A DNA stretch of 64,000 nucleotides from Shewanella marisflavi (GTDB lineage: Bacteria; Pseudomonadota; Gammaproteobacteria; Enterobacterales; Shewanellaceae). Position numbers and translations under genes: made by a program. The DNA lies in contig NZ_JAKIKX010000004.1 of assembly GCF_023283925.1 (NCBI RefSeq), positions 62,001 to 126,000 on the forward strand, written 5' to 3'. Under the pieces are notes generated by a model that saw nothing but the letters and a program-made list of their open reading frames with translations, had not been told where the DNA came from and searched no databases. This document shows, piece by piece, positions 15,399 to 23,235 of this stretch. Every line of letters begins with the position of its first letter. The stretch's first letter is position 1.

Positions 15399-15851
15399 AT
15401 GAAGATTTGGGTCGATGCCGATGCCTGCCCCGGCGTGATTAAAGAGATACTGTTTCGCGCCGCCGAGCGCGCCGAGATTGCCGTGACCTTAGTGGCGAAC
15501 CACGCCATGCGTATTCCGCCGTCGCGCTTTATTCAGCTGGTGACCGTCTCCTCCGGCTTCGATGTGGCCGACAATGAGATAGTGCGCCGCGCCGCCCCAG
15601 GCGATCTGGTGATCACCGCCGATATCCCTTTGGCCTCTGAAGTTATCGACAAAGGCGCTCTGGCGCTTAATCCAAGGGGTGAGCTCTATACTGAGCAAAA
15701 TATTAAGTCCATTCTCAACATGCGTGACTTTATGGATACCATGCGCGCCAGCGGCGTGCAGACCGGCGGCCCGGCGGCTATCGGCCAGAGTGAGAAGCAG
15801 GCCTTCGGTAACCAGTTGGATCGCCTGATCACTAAGCACCATAAGCGTTAA
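15399..15851 (+). CDS. yaiI: UPF0178 / YaiI family protein
   Basis: A 150-residue protein of the YaiI/YqxD (DUF188) family with a PIN/NYN-like fold and unknown activity. The acidic start [11 protein letters not shown], the central DIVR-like [22 protein letters not shown] split over two strands, and FMDTMRASG all match the family. GAAGAAGAG precedes the ATG. It is followed by its own terminator. Confidence 0.92.
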   Translation: MKIWVDADACPGVIKEILFRAAERAEIAVTLVANHAMRIPPSRFIQLVTVSSGFDVADNEIVRRAAPGDLVITADIPLASEVIDKGALALNPRGELYTEQNIKSILNMRDFMDTMRASGVQTGGPAAIGQSEKQAFGNQLDRLITKHHKR

Positions 15852-15874
15852 GCTGTGCTGCCACTCGATGAATG

Positions 15875-15897
15875 AGCGCCTGTTTGGCGCTTTTTTT
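15875..15897 (+). terminator. terminator of yaiI
   Basis: 6-bp stem AGCGCC/GGCGCT (15875-15880, 15886-15891), then seven T. Confidence 0.75.
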
Positions 15898-16056
15898 GTG
15901 GCTAAAAGTGAGTACTTGCTGACGCCTCAGCGCCTATCAAGATGGAATATCTGCTGCAGGTGAATGAGGCGAGCCTCACATAACTACTTGATTCTGATTT
16001 TGTTTCTCTTGCGCCTTCTGTTCAAATCGATTATTTTAAAACAAAAGTTTGCTATA

Positions 16057-16070
16057 CAAACATTTGTTTG
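16057..16070. promoter_or_regulatory. inverted repeat upstream of psuK
   Basis: CAAACA-TT-TGTTTG centred about 46 bp before the psuK start. It is a plausible operator, possibly for the HTH domain of the PsuK protein itself. Confidence 0.35.
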
Positions 16071-16109
16071 TTGCGGCGAGCGATACCTATGCTTAGAGAG
16101 ATCGCCTGA

Positions 16110-17201
16110 ATGACGGAACGTGAATTAGAAATCTTAGCACTACTCAAGCAAGACCCTTTGATCCCACAGCAGGAGCTGGCCGATCGCATTGGCATCAGCC
16201 GCTCAGCGGTAGCGGGACATATCATGAATCTGACCCATAAAGGGGTTATTCGTGGCAAGGGCTATATTCTGGCAGAAGCCAGGTATGCCGTGGTAGTTGG
16301 CGGTGCCAACATGGACATTCTCGGTCGCCCCGCGTCTAGTCTGCGGGTGGGGGATTCTAACCCGGGTAGCGTAAGCTGCTCGCCTGGCGGAGTGGGGCGT
16401 AACATCGCCGAGAACCTGGCTCGCTTGGGGTCTGATACCCGTTTGATGACCGCCGTGGGTAAAGATGCCTATGGTCAGCAGATCGTCGAGTATTGCCAGC
16501 GCGCCGGTATCGACATGAAACCTAGTCTCCAACTAAGTGATGGCGTGACCTCAACCTATCTTTCCGTGCTCGACGGTGATAGCGACATGCATGTGGCGAT
16601 CAACGATATGGCGATTCTCGAACGCCTGAGTGTGGATGTGCTCAAGGCTCAGCAAGCCATGCTAAAACGGGCGAGTCTTATCATAGTCGATGCCAATCTC
16701 AGTGAGCCGGCTTTAGCCTATCTTCTGAGTAACTTTGCTGATATTCCGCTGTTTGTCGATACGGTTTCCTGCGCCAAGGCGGAGAAGATCAAGCCCTATC
16801 TTAGTGCCGTGCATACCCTTAAGCCGAACCTCAAAGAGGCGGAGCAGCTTTCGGGGATCTCAATCGCCAACTACAACGAACTGCCGACGCTGGCCAACTG
16901 GTTCCATGACCAAGGCGTTAAGCGCGTTTTTTTGAGCCTGGGGGGAGACGGCGTCTTCTACAGCGATGGTCTGGAGCAGGCCCATATTCCGGCCATTCCA
17001 GTTGATATGGTCAATGCCAATGGCGCCGGAGATGCCTTCCTGGCGGGCCTAGCCCACGGCTTTATTCAAGATTGGTCGACTCGCAAGTCGACCGAGTTTG
17101 CCATGGCGGCGGCAGTGGTTGCCCTGTCGGATCTGGCAACCATCAATCCCAATATGTCAGAAATATCAGTTAACCGAGTTATCAAGGAGTCTCTATGTTA
17201 G
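16110..17201 (+). CDS. psuK: pseudouridine kinase with N-terminal HTH domain
   Basis: A 363-residue PfkB-family kinase predicted to phosphorylate pseudouridine to pseudouridine 5'-phosphate. Residues 1-58 form a winged HTH ([30 protein letters not shown]). The kinase begins at about residue 60 ([14 protein letters not shown]) and ends with the [16 protein letters not shown] signature that holds the catalytic aspartate. The HTH fusion, also seen in E. coli YeiC relatives, suggests DNA-linked autoregulation. It overlaps psuG by seven bases, so the two are coupled; the pair turns free pseudouridine into uracil and ribose 5-phosphate. Confidence 0.9.
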   Translation: MTERELEILALLKQDPLIPQQELADRIGISRSAVAGHIMNLTHKGVIRGKGYILAEARYAVVVGGANMDILGRPASSLRVGDSNPGSVSCSPGGVGRNIAENLARLGSDTRLMTAVGKDAYGQQIVEYCQRAGIDMKPSLQLSDGVTSTYLSVLDGDSDMHVAINDMAILERLSVDVLKAQQAMLKRASLIIVDANLSEPALAYLLSNFADIPLFVDTVSCAKAEKIKPYLSAVHTLKPNLKEAEQLSGISIANYNELPTLANWFHDQGVKRVFLSLGGDGVFYSDGLEQAHIPAIPVDMVNANGAGDAFLAGLAHGFIQDWSTRKSTEFAMAAAVVALSDLATINPNMSEISVNRVIKESLC

Positions 17202-18109
17202 CGCAGTACCTAGATATCAACCCAGAAGTGAAAGCGGCACTGGATGCCGGCCGTCCTGTGGTGGCGCTGGAATCGACCATCATCTCTCACGGTATGCCCT
17301 ATCCGCAAAACGTCGAGACCGCTCTCAAGGTGGAGCAGATTATCCGTGACAACGGCGCGGTGCCAGCCACCATCGCCATCTTAAAGGGGCGGCTCAAGGT
17401 GGGCATGACCCATGACGAGATCGAGTATCTGGGTAAGGCGGGCCAGGCGGTGATCAAGACCAGTCGCCGTGACATTCCTTTTATCGTTGCTAAGCAGGCC
17501 GATGGCGCGACCACTGTGGCCTCGACCATGATTTTAGCGGCGATGGCAGGCATCAAGGTATTTGCCACCGGCGGCATTGGCGGTGTGCATCGCGGCGCTC
17601 AGCAGACTTTTGATATTTCTGCCGATCTGCAGGAGCTGGCTAATACTGATGTGGCCGTGGTGTGCGCCGGCGCCAAATCGATTCTGGATATCGGTTTGAC
17701 CCTGGAATACCTAGAGACCCAAGGTGTGCCGGTAGTGGGTTATGAAACCGAGACGCTACCTGCTTTCTACACCCGCGAGAGTGATTTTGGTGTCGACTAT
17801 CGTCTGGATACGCCTAAGCAGGTGGCCGATGCTATGACGGCCAAGTGGCAGATGGGTCTCAAAGGTGGCGTGGTGGTCGCCAACCCTATTCCGGCCGAAT
17901 ATGCCCTGGATAAGGCGATGATCGATCAGGTGATTAAAGATGCCGTGGCAGAGATGGACGCCAAGGGTATATCAGGTAAGGCCTCGACGCCATTCCTGCT
18001 CGCCAAGGTGGCTGAAAAGACAGAGGGCAGCAGCCTGGCGGCCAATATTCAGCTGGTGTTTAACAATGCCAAGTTGGCGGCGCAGATCGCCTGCGAGTAC
18101 AGCCGTTAA
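17195..18109 (+). CDS. psuG: pseudouridine-5'-phosphate glycosidase
   Basis: A 304-residue enzyme that splits pseudouridine 5'-phosphate reversibly into uracil and ribose 5-phosphate. Family hallmarks seen: [17 protein letters not shown] near the N terminus, [28 protein letters not shown] and [14 protein letters not shown]. The lysine that forms the Schiff base with the sugar lies in the central part ([11 protein letters not shown] is the best candidate). The ATG start is inside the psuK 3' end. GGAG sits seven bases upstream. Confidence 0.95.
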   Translation: MLAQYLDINPEVKAALDAGRPVVALESTIISHGMPYPQNVETALKVEQIIRDNGAVPATIAILKGRLKVGMTHDEIEYLGKAGQAVIKTSRRDIPFIVAKQADGATTVASTMILAAMAGIKVFATGGIGGVHRGAQQTFDISADLQELANTDVAVVCAGAKSILDIGLTLEYLETQGVPVVGYETETLPAFYTRESDFGVDYRLDTPKQVADAMTAKWQMGLKGGVVVANPIPAEYALDKAMIDQVIKDAVAEMDAKGISGKASTPFLLAKVAEKTEGSSLAANIQLVFNNAKLAAQIACEYSR

Positions 18110-18131
18110 TTGCTAGCAATAGGTATAAAAA

Positions 18132-18154
18132 AGAGCGCTTAGGCGCTCTTTTTT
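18132..18154. terminator. bidirectional terminator between psuG and nudix gene
   Basis: 7-bp stem AGAGCGC/GCGCTCT with a TTAG loop, six T on the plus side and A-rich (aaaaaa) on the minus side, between convergent genes. Confidence 0.85.
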
Positions 18155-18160
18155 GTGGGG

Positions 18161-18724
18161 TTACGGGCAGTTTATCTTGAGGTGACTTTCATTAGTGAGT
18201 AGCTCATCGCGGATCAGCCTGAGTAGATAGGTCTCGCGCTCGATAGACAGTCCCTTCTTTTCGCTGTGGGCCATAGTGTGCTCGTTATGGGCAATCGCCT
18301 GGTGTATATCGATCCAGACCGGGCGCATGCCATTTTGCAGCTCATGGCTCTCAAGTTTGGTATCGCCCAGCTCTTCGCCAATGGTGCAAACAAAGCAGAA
18401 AGATTCCATCTGCACAAAATCGAACCCAGGCTTGTACCAGGGACGAAACTCTTGATAGCGGCCGAACTCGCTTAATATCTCAATAGTGTGGGCGCCGGTC
18501 TCCTCTTCCAGCTCGCGCATCAGGGCCTGGCGAATATCTTCGCCCTCATCCACGCCGCCACCGGGAATACTGTAATCGTGATAACGCGCCGTGTAGAGCA
18601 TCAAGATTTCACTGCCCCTAAGCACTATGGCGCGCGCTGCGCAGCGGGTGAAGCCTTGCCCGACTATCGCATCGGGCGTAGCGGCATTAAGGTCGGGATG
18701 GATAGTGGATTTAAGCAGGTGCAT
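18161..18724 (-). CDS. Nudix hydrolase
   Basis: A 187-residue hydrolase. The Nudix box is complete: GGGVDEGEDIRQALMRELEE followed by ETGA (about 55-78), giving the REXXEE metal site. The substrate, a nucleoside diphosphate linked to some moiety, cannot be read. It lies 35 bp downstream of the TrmK-like gene on the same strand, so the two may share a transcript. No signal peptide. Confidence 0.9.
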   Translation of the reverse strand: MHLLKSTIHPDLNAATPDAIVGQGFTRCAARAIVLRGSEILMLYTARYHDYSIPGGGVDEGEDIRQALMRELEEETGAHTIEILSEFGRYQEFRPWYKPGFDFVQMESFCFVCTIGEELGDTKLESHELQNGMRPVWIDIHQAIAHNEHTMAHSEKKGLSIERETYLLRLIRDELLTNESHLKINCP

Positions 18725-18759
18725 AAATGGACTCGGTTGAAGATGATAAAGAGCAAGCC

Positions 18760-19464
18760 TTAGATGCCAAGTTGATTGAGCTGAGCTTGGTAGTCTTGAA
18801 TGGCGCGGCTAAGCAATTGGCGTTGCTCGATTGGATTTTCGCCCCTAAGCACCTGGGTGTAGTGGGTTAATAGACGAGTAAGGTAGGTTTGTTGAATCGC
18901 CATGGGCGCCGATGACCATAGCCTGTCGCCAATCGCCGTGATGGGATGCTCTGCCTGACGTGCCAGATGCAACAGCTCATAACAGCGCTTGTTCTCGCTG
19001 ATAAGTCGCTCATCGAAGCGCTTTAGCCCGAGTGCATTGAGCCTCTCTCTGAGTTGATAGGTGTGATGCACAGGGCAGAGCAGAAATTCGATTTTTTGTC
19101 CTAGGCTATCGGCTTTTTGCTGAATAGCGCTCACCAACTCATAGGTTAGCTCGCCACCAACGCCTGCGATGATCACCAGATGGGGCGCATCGGTAACATA
19201 GTCATCAAGCGGAAGTTTGGCCACATCCATGCAGTGCACCTGCCAGTCGGCGCTATCTGGTCTTGGCGGATAAAAGCGCCTTAGCTTGTCGGTGAGGCCT
19301 TGCATGATGTCCGGCACAATATCGACAAAATGTATGGTCGGTGCGGCCTGGCGTTTTAGCAGGGCCGCGCCGAGCAGGCCGTGATCGCAGCAGCAATCCC
19401 AGATATGGCCGTAGCGACCATCGACCATGTTTTCTAGCTGAGTGAGGCGTTGACTGAGTTTCAA
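18760..19464 (-). CDS. TrmK-like tRNA (adenine-N1)-methyltransferase
   Basis: A 234-residue class I SAM methyltransferase of the TrmK/DUF633 family, whose Bacillus member methylates A22 of tRNA. Residues 14-40 (YGHIWDCCCDHGLLGAALL) form the SAM-binding loop and differ from the family's usual DIGTDHAYLP by the cysteines; VIIAGVGGELTYELV and FLLCPVHHTYQLRERL follow, the latter in place of the usual QPN segment. It is a divergent gammaproteobacterial branch, so substrate may differ. Confidence 0.78.
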   Translation of the reverse strand: MKLSQRLTQLENMVDGRYGHIWDCCCDHGLLGAALLKRQAAPTIHFVDIVPDIMQGLTDKLRRFYPPRPDSADWQVHCMDVAKLPLDDYVTDAPHLVIIAGVGGELTYELVSAIQQKADSLGQKIEFLLCPVHHTYQLRERLNALGLKRFDERLISENKRCYELLHLARQAEHPITAIGDRLWSSAPMAIQQTYLTRLLTHYTQVLRGENPIEQRQLLSRAIQDYQAQLNQLGI

Positions 19465-19532
19465 GCGGTGGACTCGTTATAACCTTAAAGAGGGGCTGTG
19501 AGGTTTGACTGGTCTTAGTTTCCTGCCTTGCA

Positions 19533-19781
19533 TTACAGCAGGTCGATTTCCAGCAGAATATCGGTGCAGCCTTTTTTGCAAAACACGCCGTAGTGACCGG
19601 TTTTTGCCTTTTCGGTGGGCACGACTAACTTTAGTGGTTGTTTGCAGGTATCACACTGGGCGCTGTTGCCCTTAAACAGTCGCTTGATCAGATTTTTCTG
19701 CTCGTTAAAGGACTTCGCCGTGGTCTTGTTGATGGCGGAGAAATCTAGCTTCTGGGTGTTGCTGCTACTTGGCTCTGTCAT
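19533..19781 (-). CDS. small zinc-ribbon-like protein
   Basis: An 82-residue protein from MTEPSSSN; an in-frame ATG four codons earlier (19793) is the alternative, and neither has a clear ribosome site. The C-terminal half has CDTCKQPL and FCKKGC, four cysteines that could bind one zinc. The N half is polar and probably flexible. It is upstream of the TrmK-like gene on the same strand. Function is unknown. Confidence 0.65.
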   Translation of the reverse strand: MTEPSSSNTQKLDFSAINKTTAKSFNEQKNLIKRLFKGNSAQCDTCKQPLKLVVPTEKAKTGHYGVFCKKGCTDILLEIDLL

Positions 19782-19948
19782 GCTTAATATCATCAGTTGA
19801 TAAATAATGGCACTAGTATACCTGTCTGAGTTTCAGGCAAAAGGGGGTCTATGGCCTATTGTGACCATATTAACTCTGGGAGCTAGTCTATATTAGTTAG
19901 CTATACTTTAGAGCAAGCGAAGGTATATGAGGTTGAGTGACTGGTTAT

Positions 19949-20638
19949 ATGCGTAAGTTCTCTGTGTCTGTGACGCTATTGATGTTTTGCTCAGCCTGGG
20001 TGAGGGCTGTTCCTCTTGAGGTCGTCGCCATTAACTACCCGCCGTTCACGCAAGAGTCCCAAGCTGATGGCGACCATGGGACGGCGTTCGGTATGCTGAC
20101 ACAGGCATTAGCCGATTCTCAGGTTACTTTGAAACCACAGTTTTATTCTGCCGCCAGGGCCAATAAGTTGATTCATTCTGGGCAATGGTGCGCTAGTTTC
20201 TATCCGCCTAAGCAGGCTTCATCTAACTATGTTCATGTCCCCTTATCTAGCCAACCAGTTGAGTTGGGCTTATATCGTAAGCGTCAAGCAGAGCCTTTTT
20301 CCTGGCAAGACTTGTCTGATCTAGCGGGCAGCCGCATCGCCTTTTTAAGAGGGTTTTCTCGTGATGGTCTGGGATTTAAGTTTAATCAGGCGGGGATAAC
20401 CCTGTTTAATGTGGAAACGATTCGCCAGGGATTACAGCTGTTGCTTAAACAGCGAGTCGACTATGCCTTTGCCGATAATATTTCAGGCCCCATGCTCTTT
20501 AGTGAGTTGGGTGTTGATGCCAAAGACTATCAATTTTCCTCGACTTTGCTGGACAGTACACCCGTTGGCATCTGGCTAAATCTTGGCTGTGACGAGGCGG
20601 CTAAGGCGCGAAGAGACCTCAATGCCAAGGGGTATTAG
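19949..20638 (+). CDS. periplasmic solute-binding family 3-like protein
   Basis: A 229-residue exported protein from MRKFSVSV; the upstream ATG (19937) is four codons earlier. The signal peptide ends near WVRAVP. The fold pattern is that of extracellular solute-binding protein family 3 (INYPPFTQ at the start, AFADN and a GIWLN-like strand late). No ABC permease or ATPase genes flank it, so it may be an orphan sensor-like binding protein, as many Shewanella copies are. Confidence 0.75.
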   Translation: MRKFSVSVTLLMFCSAWVRAVPLEVVAINYPPFTQESQADGDHGTAFGMLTQALADSQVTLKPQFYSAARANKLIHSGQWCASFYPPKQASSNYVHVPLSSQPVELGLYRKRQAEPFSWQDLSDLAGSRIAFLRGFSRDGLGFKFNQAGITLFNVETIRQGLQLLLKQRVDYAFADNISGPMLFSELGVDAKDYQFSSTLLDSTPVGIWLNLGCDEAAKARRDLNAKGY

Positions 20639-20935
20639 CCTGACTTATCCTGGCTGTAGTGCTGGTGTTTGTTTGATAGTTAAACCTTATGTGGAAGGAG
20701 AGAAGGCTAAATCAGTCATAGTCCAGAAGCATTTAAAATGTACCATGGTGCAACATATGTTTATTTATTGTTAATATCTTGTTGCTATTGAGTTGGTGTG
20801 ATAGCTTGTTGCTTGTTGTGTGGTAGTAAATGCCAAATTAGGTCGCAATATAAGAGAGATATACCGAGGCATTTGCTATTCAGGGAAGTTTTAATAAAAG
20901 ACTCTTAACAAAATAAATATAATGGAGAGACCTCT

Positions 20936-22771
20936 ATGAAGTTAACTAAATTGGCAAGTGCCGTAATGGCGTTAAGTGTAGGCCTGTCAACTCAGGCATT
21001 TGCCGATGATGATCGTTACATCATCCAGGTAGACAATGGCAGTAAAGGTGTTGTTAAGGCACTGGCAAAACAGTTAGGTGCACAGATCCATGTAGACGGT
21101 AACGGCTTTATTGCTGCGACCTTTGCTGGTAAAGATCTTGCCCAGGTCAAAGGACTGTTAAACAATCCACACGTTAAATTAGTAGAGGCGGATCAGCGTC
21201 GTCATCTGATGGGCTTTAGCGATGATGCGGGCAATCCTATGACTCAGCAGGTAACGCCTTACGCTGTTTATCAATCGCAGGCAGATCAGGTGGCCTTCAA
21301 TGCCGCTGCTGGCATGAAGGTATGTGTTATCGACTCAGGTCTGGACGCGTCTAACCCAGATTTTGTGTGGAACAACATCACTGGCGACAACGACTCAGGC
21401 ACAGGCAGCTGGAACGTTAACGGTGGTCCACACGGTACACACGTTGCGGGTACTATCGGTGCGGCCGACAACAATGTGGGCGTGATCGGTATGGCGCCAG
21501 GCGTCGACATGCACATCATTAAAGTATTTAACGCTGAAGGTTGGGGTTACTCATCTGATTTGGCTCACGCCACTAACTTGTGTAGTGCGGCCGGTGCCAA
21601 CATCATCAGCATGAGCTTAGGTGGCGGCGGCGCTAACTCGACCGAATCTAATGCCTTCCAGGCGTTTGTTGATGCGGGCGGCCTAGTAGTTGCGGCAGCA
21701 GGTAACGACGGTAACAGCGTTCGTTCATACCCTGCGGGTTATCCATCTGTGATGATGGTGGGCGCAAACGATGCGAACAACAACATCGCCGATTTTTCTC
21801 AGTTCCCATCTTGTACTTCGGGCCGTGGTCCTAAGGCTACTACGGACGAAACTATCTGTGTGGAAGTGACCGCTGGTGGTGTCGATACACTGTCTACATA
21901 TCCGGCAGGTATGGCAACCGCAGCTAACCTAACCGCTGACGGCGCTTCATTTGCCAGCAGCGCGATGGAAAACTCAGGTTCGGTTTCAGGTAGTACCTAT
22001 TACATGGGCACCGCCGAGGCGACCGATTCGGGCGCTAACGGTAATATCTGTGTGATCGACCGTGGTGTGATCTCATTCCATGACAAGGTTGCTAACTGTG
22101 AGAGCTCTGGTGGTATCGGCGCGATCATTATCAACAATGAGCCAGGCATGTTGTATGGCACCTTAGGTGACACCAACAGCACTTCAATCCCTGCTGTCGG
22201 TACAGCGCAGGAAGATCGTGCGGCGCTATTGGCGGCAAGCACGGCAACTGTGGATATCGGTACCTCGGATTATGGTTTCATGAGCGGTACTTCTATGGCG
22301 ACACCAGCCGTATCAGGCATCGCCGCCCTGGTTTGGTCTAACCATAACCAATGTACTGGTAGCGAGATCCGTGCGGCGCTGAAAGCCACAGCTATGGACA
22401 GTGGTGCAGCGGGTAAAGATGTGTACTTCGGTTATGGTATCGTTCAGGCTGCAGCCGCCGATGCTTACCTGACAGCTAACGGCTGTGCTGGTGGTAATAA
22501 TGGTGGTGACAATGGCGGCGGAACCGGTGGTGATTTCACCCTGTCGGCAAACGGCTACAAGAACAAGGGCGTTAAGACAGTGGATCTGACTTTCTCTGGC
22601 GCTGCTGGTGCAAACGTAGATGTTTACCGTGATGGCAGCATGATCGCGACCACTTCGGCAAGCAGCACCTATACCGACACTATCAACACTAAAGGTGGCG
22701 GAACTTACACTTATAAAGCTTGTGATGAAGGGACTACGACCTGTACTGCTGAGCAGACAGTTGTCTTCTAA
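20936..22771 (+). CDS. secreted subtilisin-like serine protease (S8) with PA domain
   Basis: A 611-residue exported protease. Residues 1-23 are the signal peptide and about 27-90 an I9-type propeptide. The triad is D133 (VIDSGLD), H166 (HGTHVAG) and S453 (GTSMATP). A protease-associated insert lies at about 290-430 (GNICVIDRG, GGIGAIIINNE). A Gly/Asn-rich linker (about 518-532) leads to an 80-residue C-terminal beta domain, probably for substrate or cell-surface binding. GGAGAG precedes the ATG and a strong terminator follows. It is secreted and presumably digests environmental protein. Confidence 0.95.
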   Translation: MKLTKLASAVMALSVGLSTQAFADDDRYIIQVDNGSKGVVKALAKQLGAQIHVDGNGFIAATFAGKDLAQVKGLLNNPHVKLVEADQRRHLMGFSDDAGNPMTQQVTPYAVYQSQADQVAFNAAAGMKVCVIDSGLDASNPDFVWNNITGDNDSGTGSWNVNGGPHGTHVAGTIGAADNNVGVIGMAPGVDMHIIKVFNAEGWGYSSDLAHATNLCSAAGANIISMSLGGGGANSTESNAFQAFVDAGGLVVAAAGNDGNSVRSYPAGYPSVMMVGANDANNNIADFSQFPSCTSGRGPKATTDETICVEVTAGGVDTLSTYPAGMATAANLTADGASFASSAMENSGSVSGSTYYMGTAEATDSGANGNICVIDRGVISFHDKVANCESSGGIGAIIINNEPGMLYGTLGDTNSTSIPAVGTAQEDRAALLAASTATVDIGTSDYGFMSGTSMATPAVSGIAALVWSNHNQCTGSEIRAALKATAMDSGAAGKDVYFGYGIVQAAAADAYLTANGCAGGNNGGDNGGGTGGDFTLSANGYKNKGVKTVDLTFSGAAGANVDVYRDGSMIATTSASSTYTDTINTKGGGTYTYKACDEGTTTCTAEQTVVF

Positions 22772-22792
22772 GTAAAGCTTTCGAGTCACACT

Positions 22793-22819
22793 AAAAACGC
22801 AGCTTAGGCTGCGTTTTTT
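22793..22819 (+). terminator. terminator of the S8 protease gene (CGCAGC type)
   Basis: Stem AAAAACGCAGC/GCTGCGTTTTT with loop TTAG. Same stem core as terminators at 39633, 44618 and 53778. Confidence 0.9.
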
Positions 22820-22896
22820 ATGGTTAACTCATTACCCAATAAATGGGAGCAATGAATGGGCCGTAAATGAATGCGTGATGCCCTGAGTGTAAACGG

Positions 22897-23085
22897 CTAA
22901 GTGTTCGCTTTGCTCAGTTTTCTTTGCAGATCTTGCTTGACTATCTCTAATGCCGCCAGTGCCACATCTGGTTCAATCTCATGACTCTCCAGAAGATAAA
23001 TAAGGTCTACGGCGAGTTTTATGTCGTCACTCGCGTCATCAAGACCTGTCTTAGCTGTGGTCGAGTTATCTGCTGCTTGTGTCAT
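22897..23085 (-). CDS. YbaM-like DUF2496 small protein
   Basis: A 62-residue protein resembling E. coli YbaM: DDIKLAVDLIYLLESHEI followed by ALEIVKQDLQRKL matches that family's core. The first 18 residues are variable and polar. Function is unknown, and YbaM is thought to be cytoplasmic. It stands alone between two strong terminators. Confidence 0.8.
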   Translation of the reverse strand: MTQAADNSTTAKTGLDDASDDIKLAVDLIYLLESHEIEPDVALAALEIVKQDLQRKLSKANT

Positions 23086-23183
23086 ATCCTTCCCTCAAAT
23101 GTCTGCTGTCGATTCTCACATAGGCCGTCGATGGGAACAAGTTACTTAGGCTGTCCCTTGTATGCATCTATGTATGGCTAAAT

Positions 23184-23213
23184 AAAAAAACAGGCCATAA
23201 ATGGCCTGTTTTT
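23184..23213. terminator. bidirectional terminator downstream of TonB receptor gene
   Basis: 7-bp stem CAGGCCA/TGGCCTG (23191-23197, 23202-23208), seven A on the left and five T on the right, so it can end transcription from either side. Confidence 0.85.
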
Positions 23214-23235
23214 AGGGTGAGGAAGCGATACGAGA

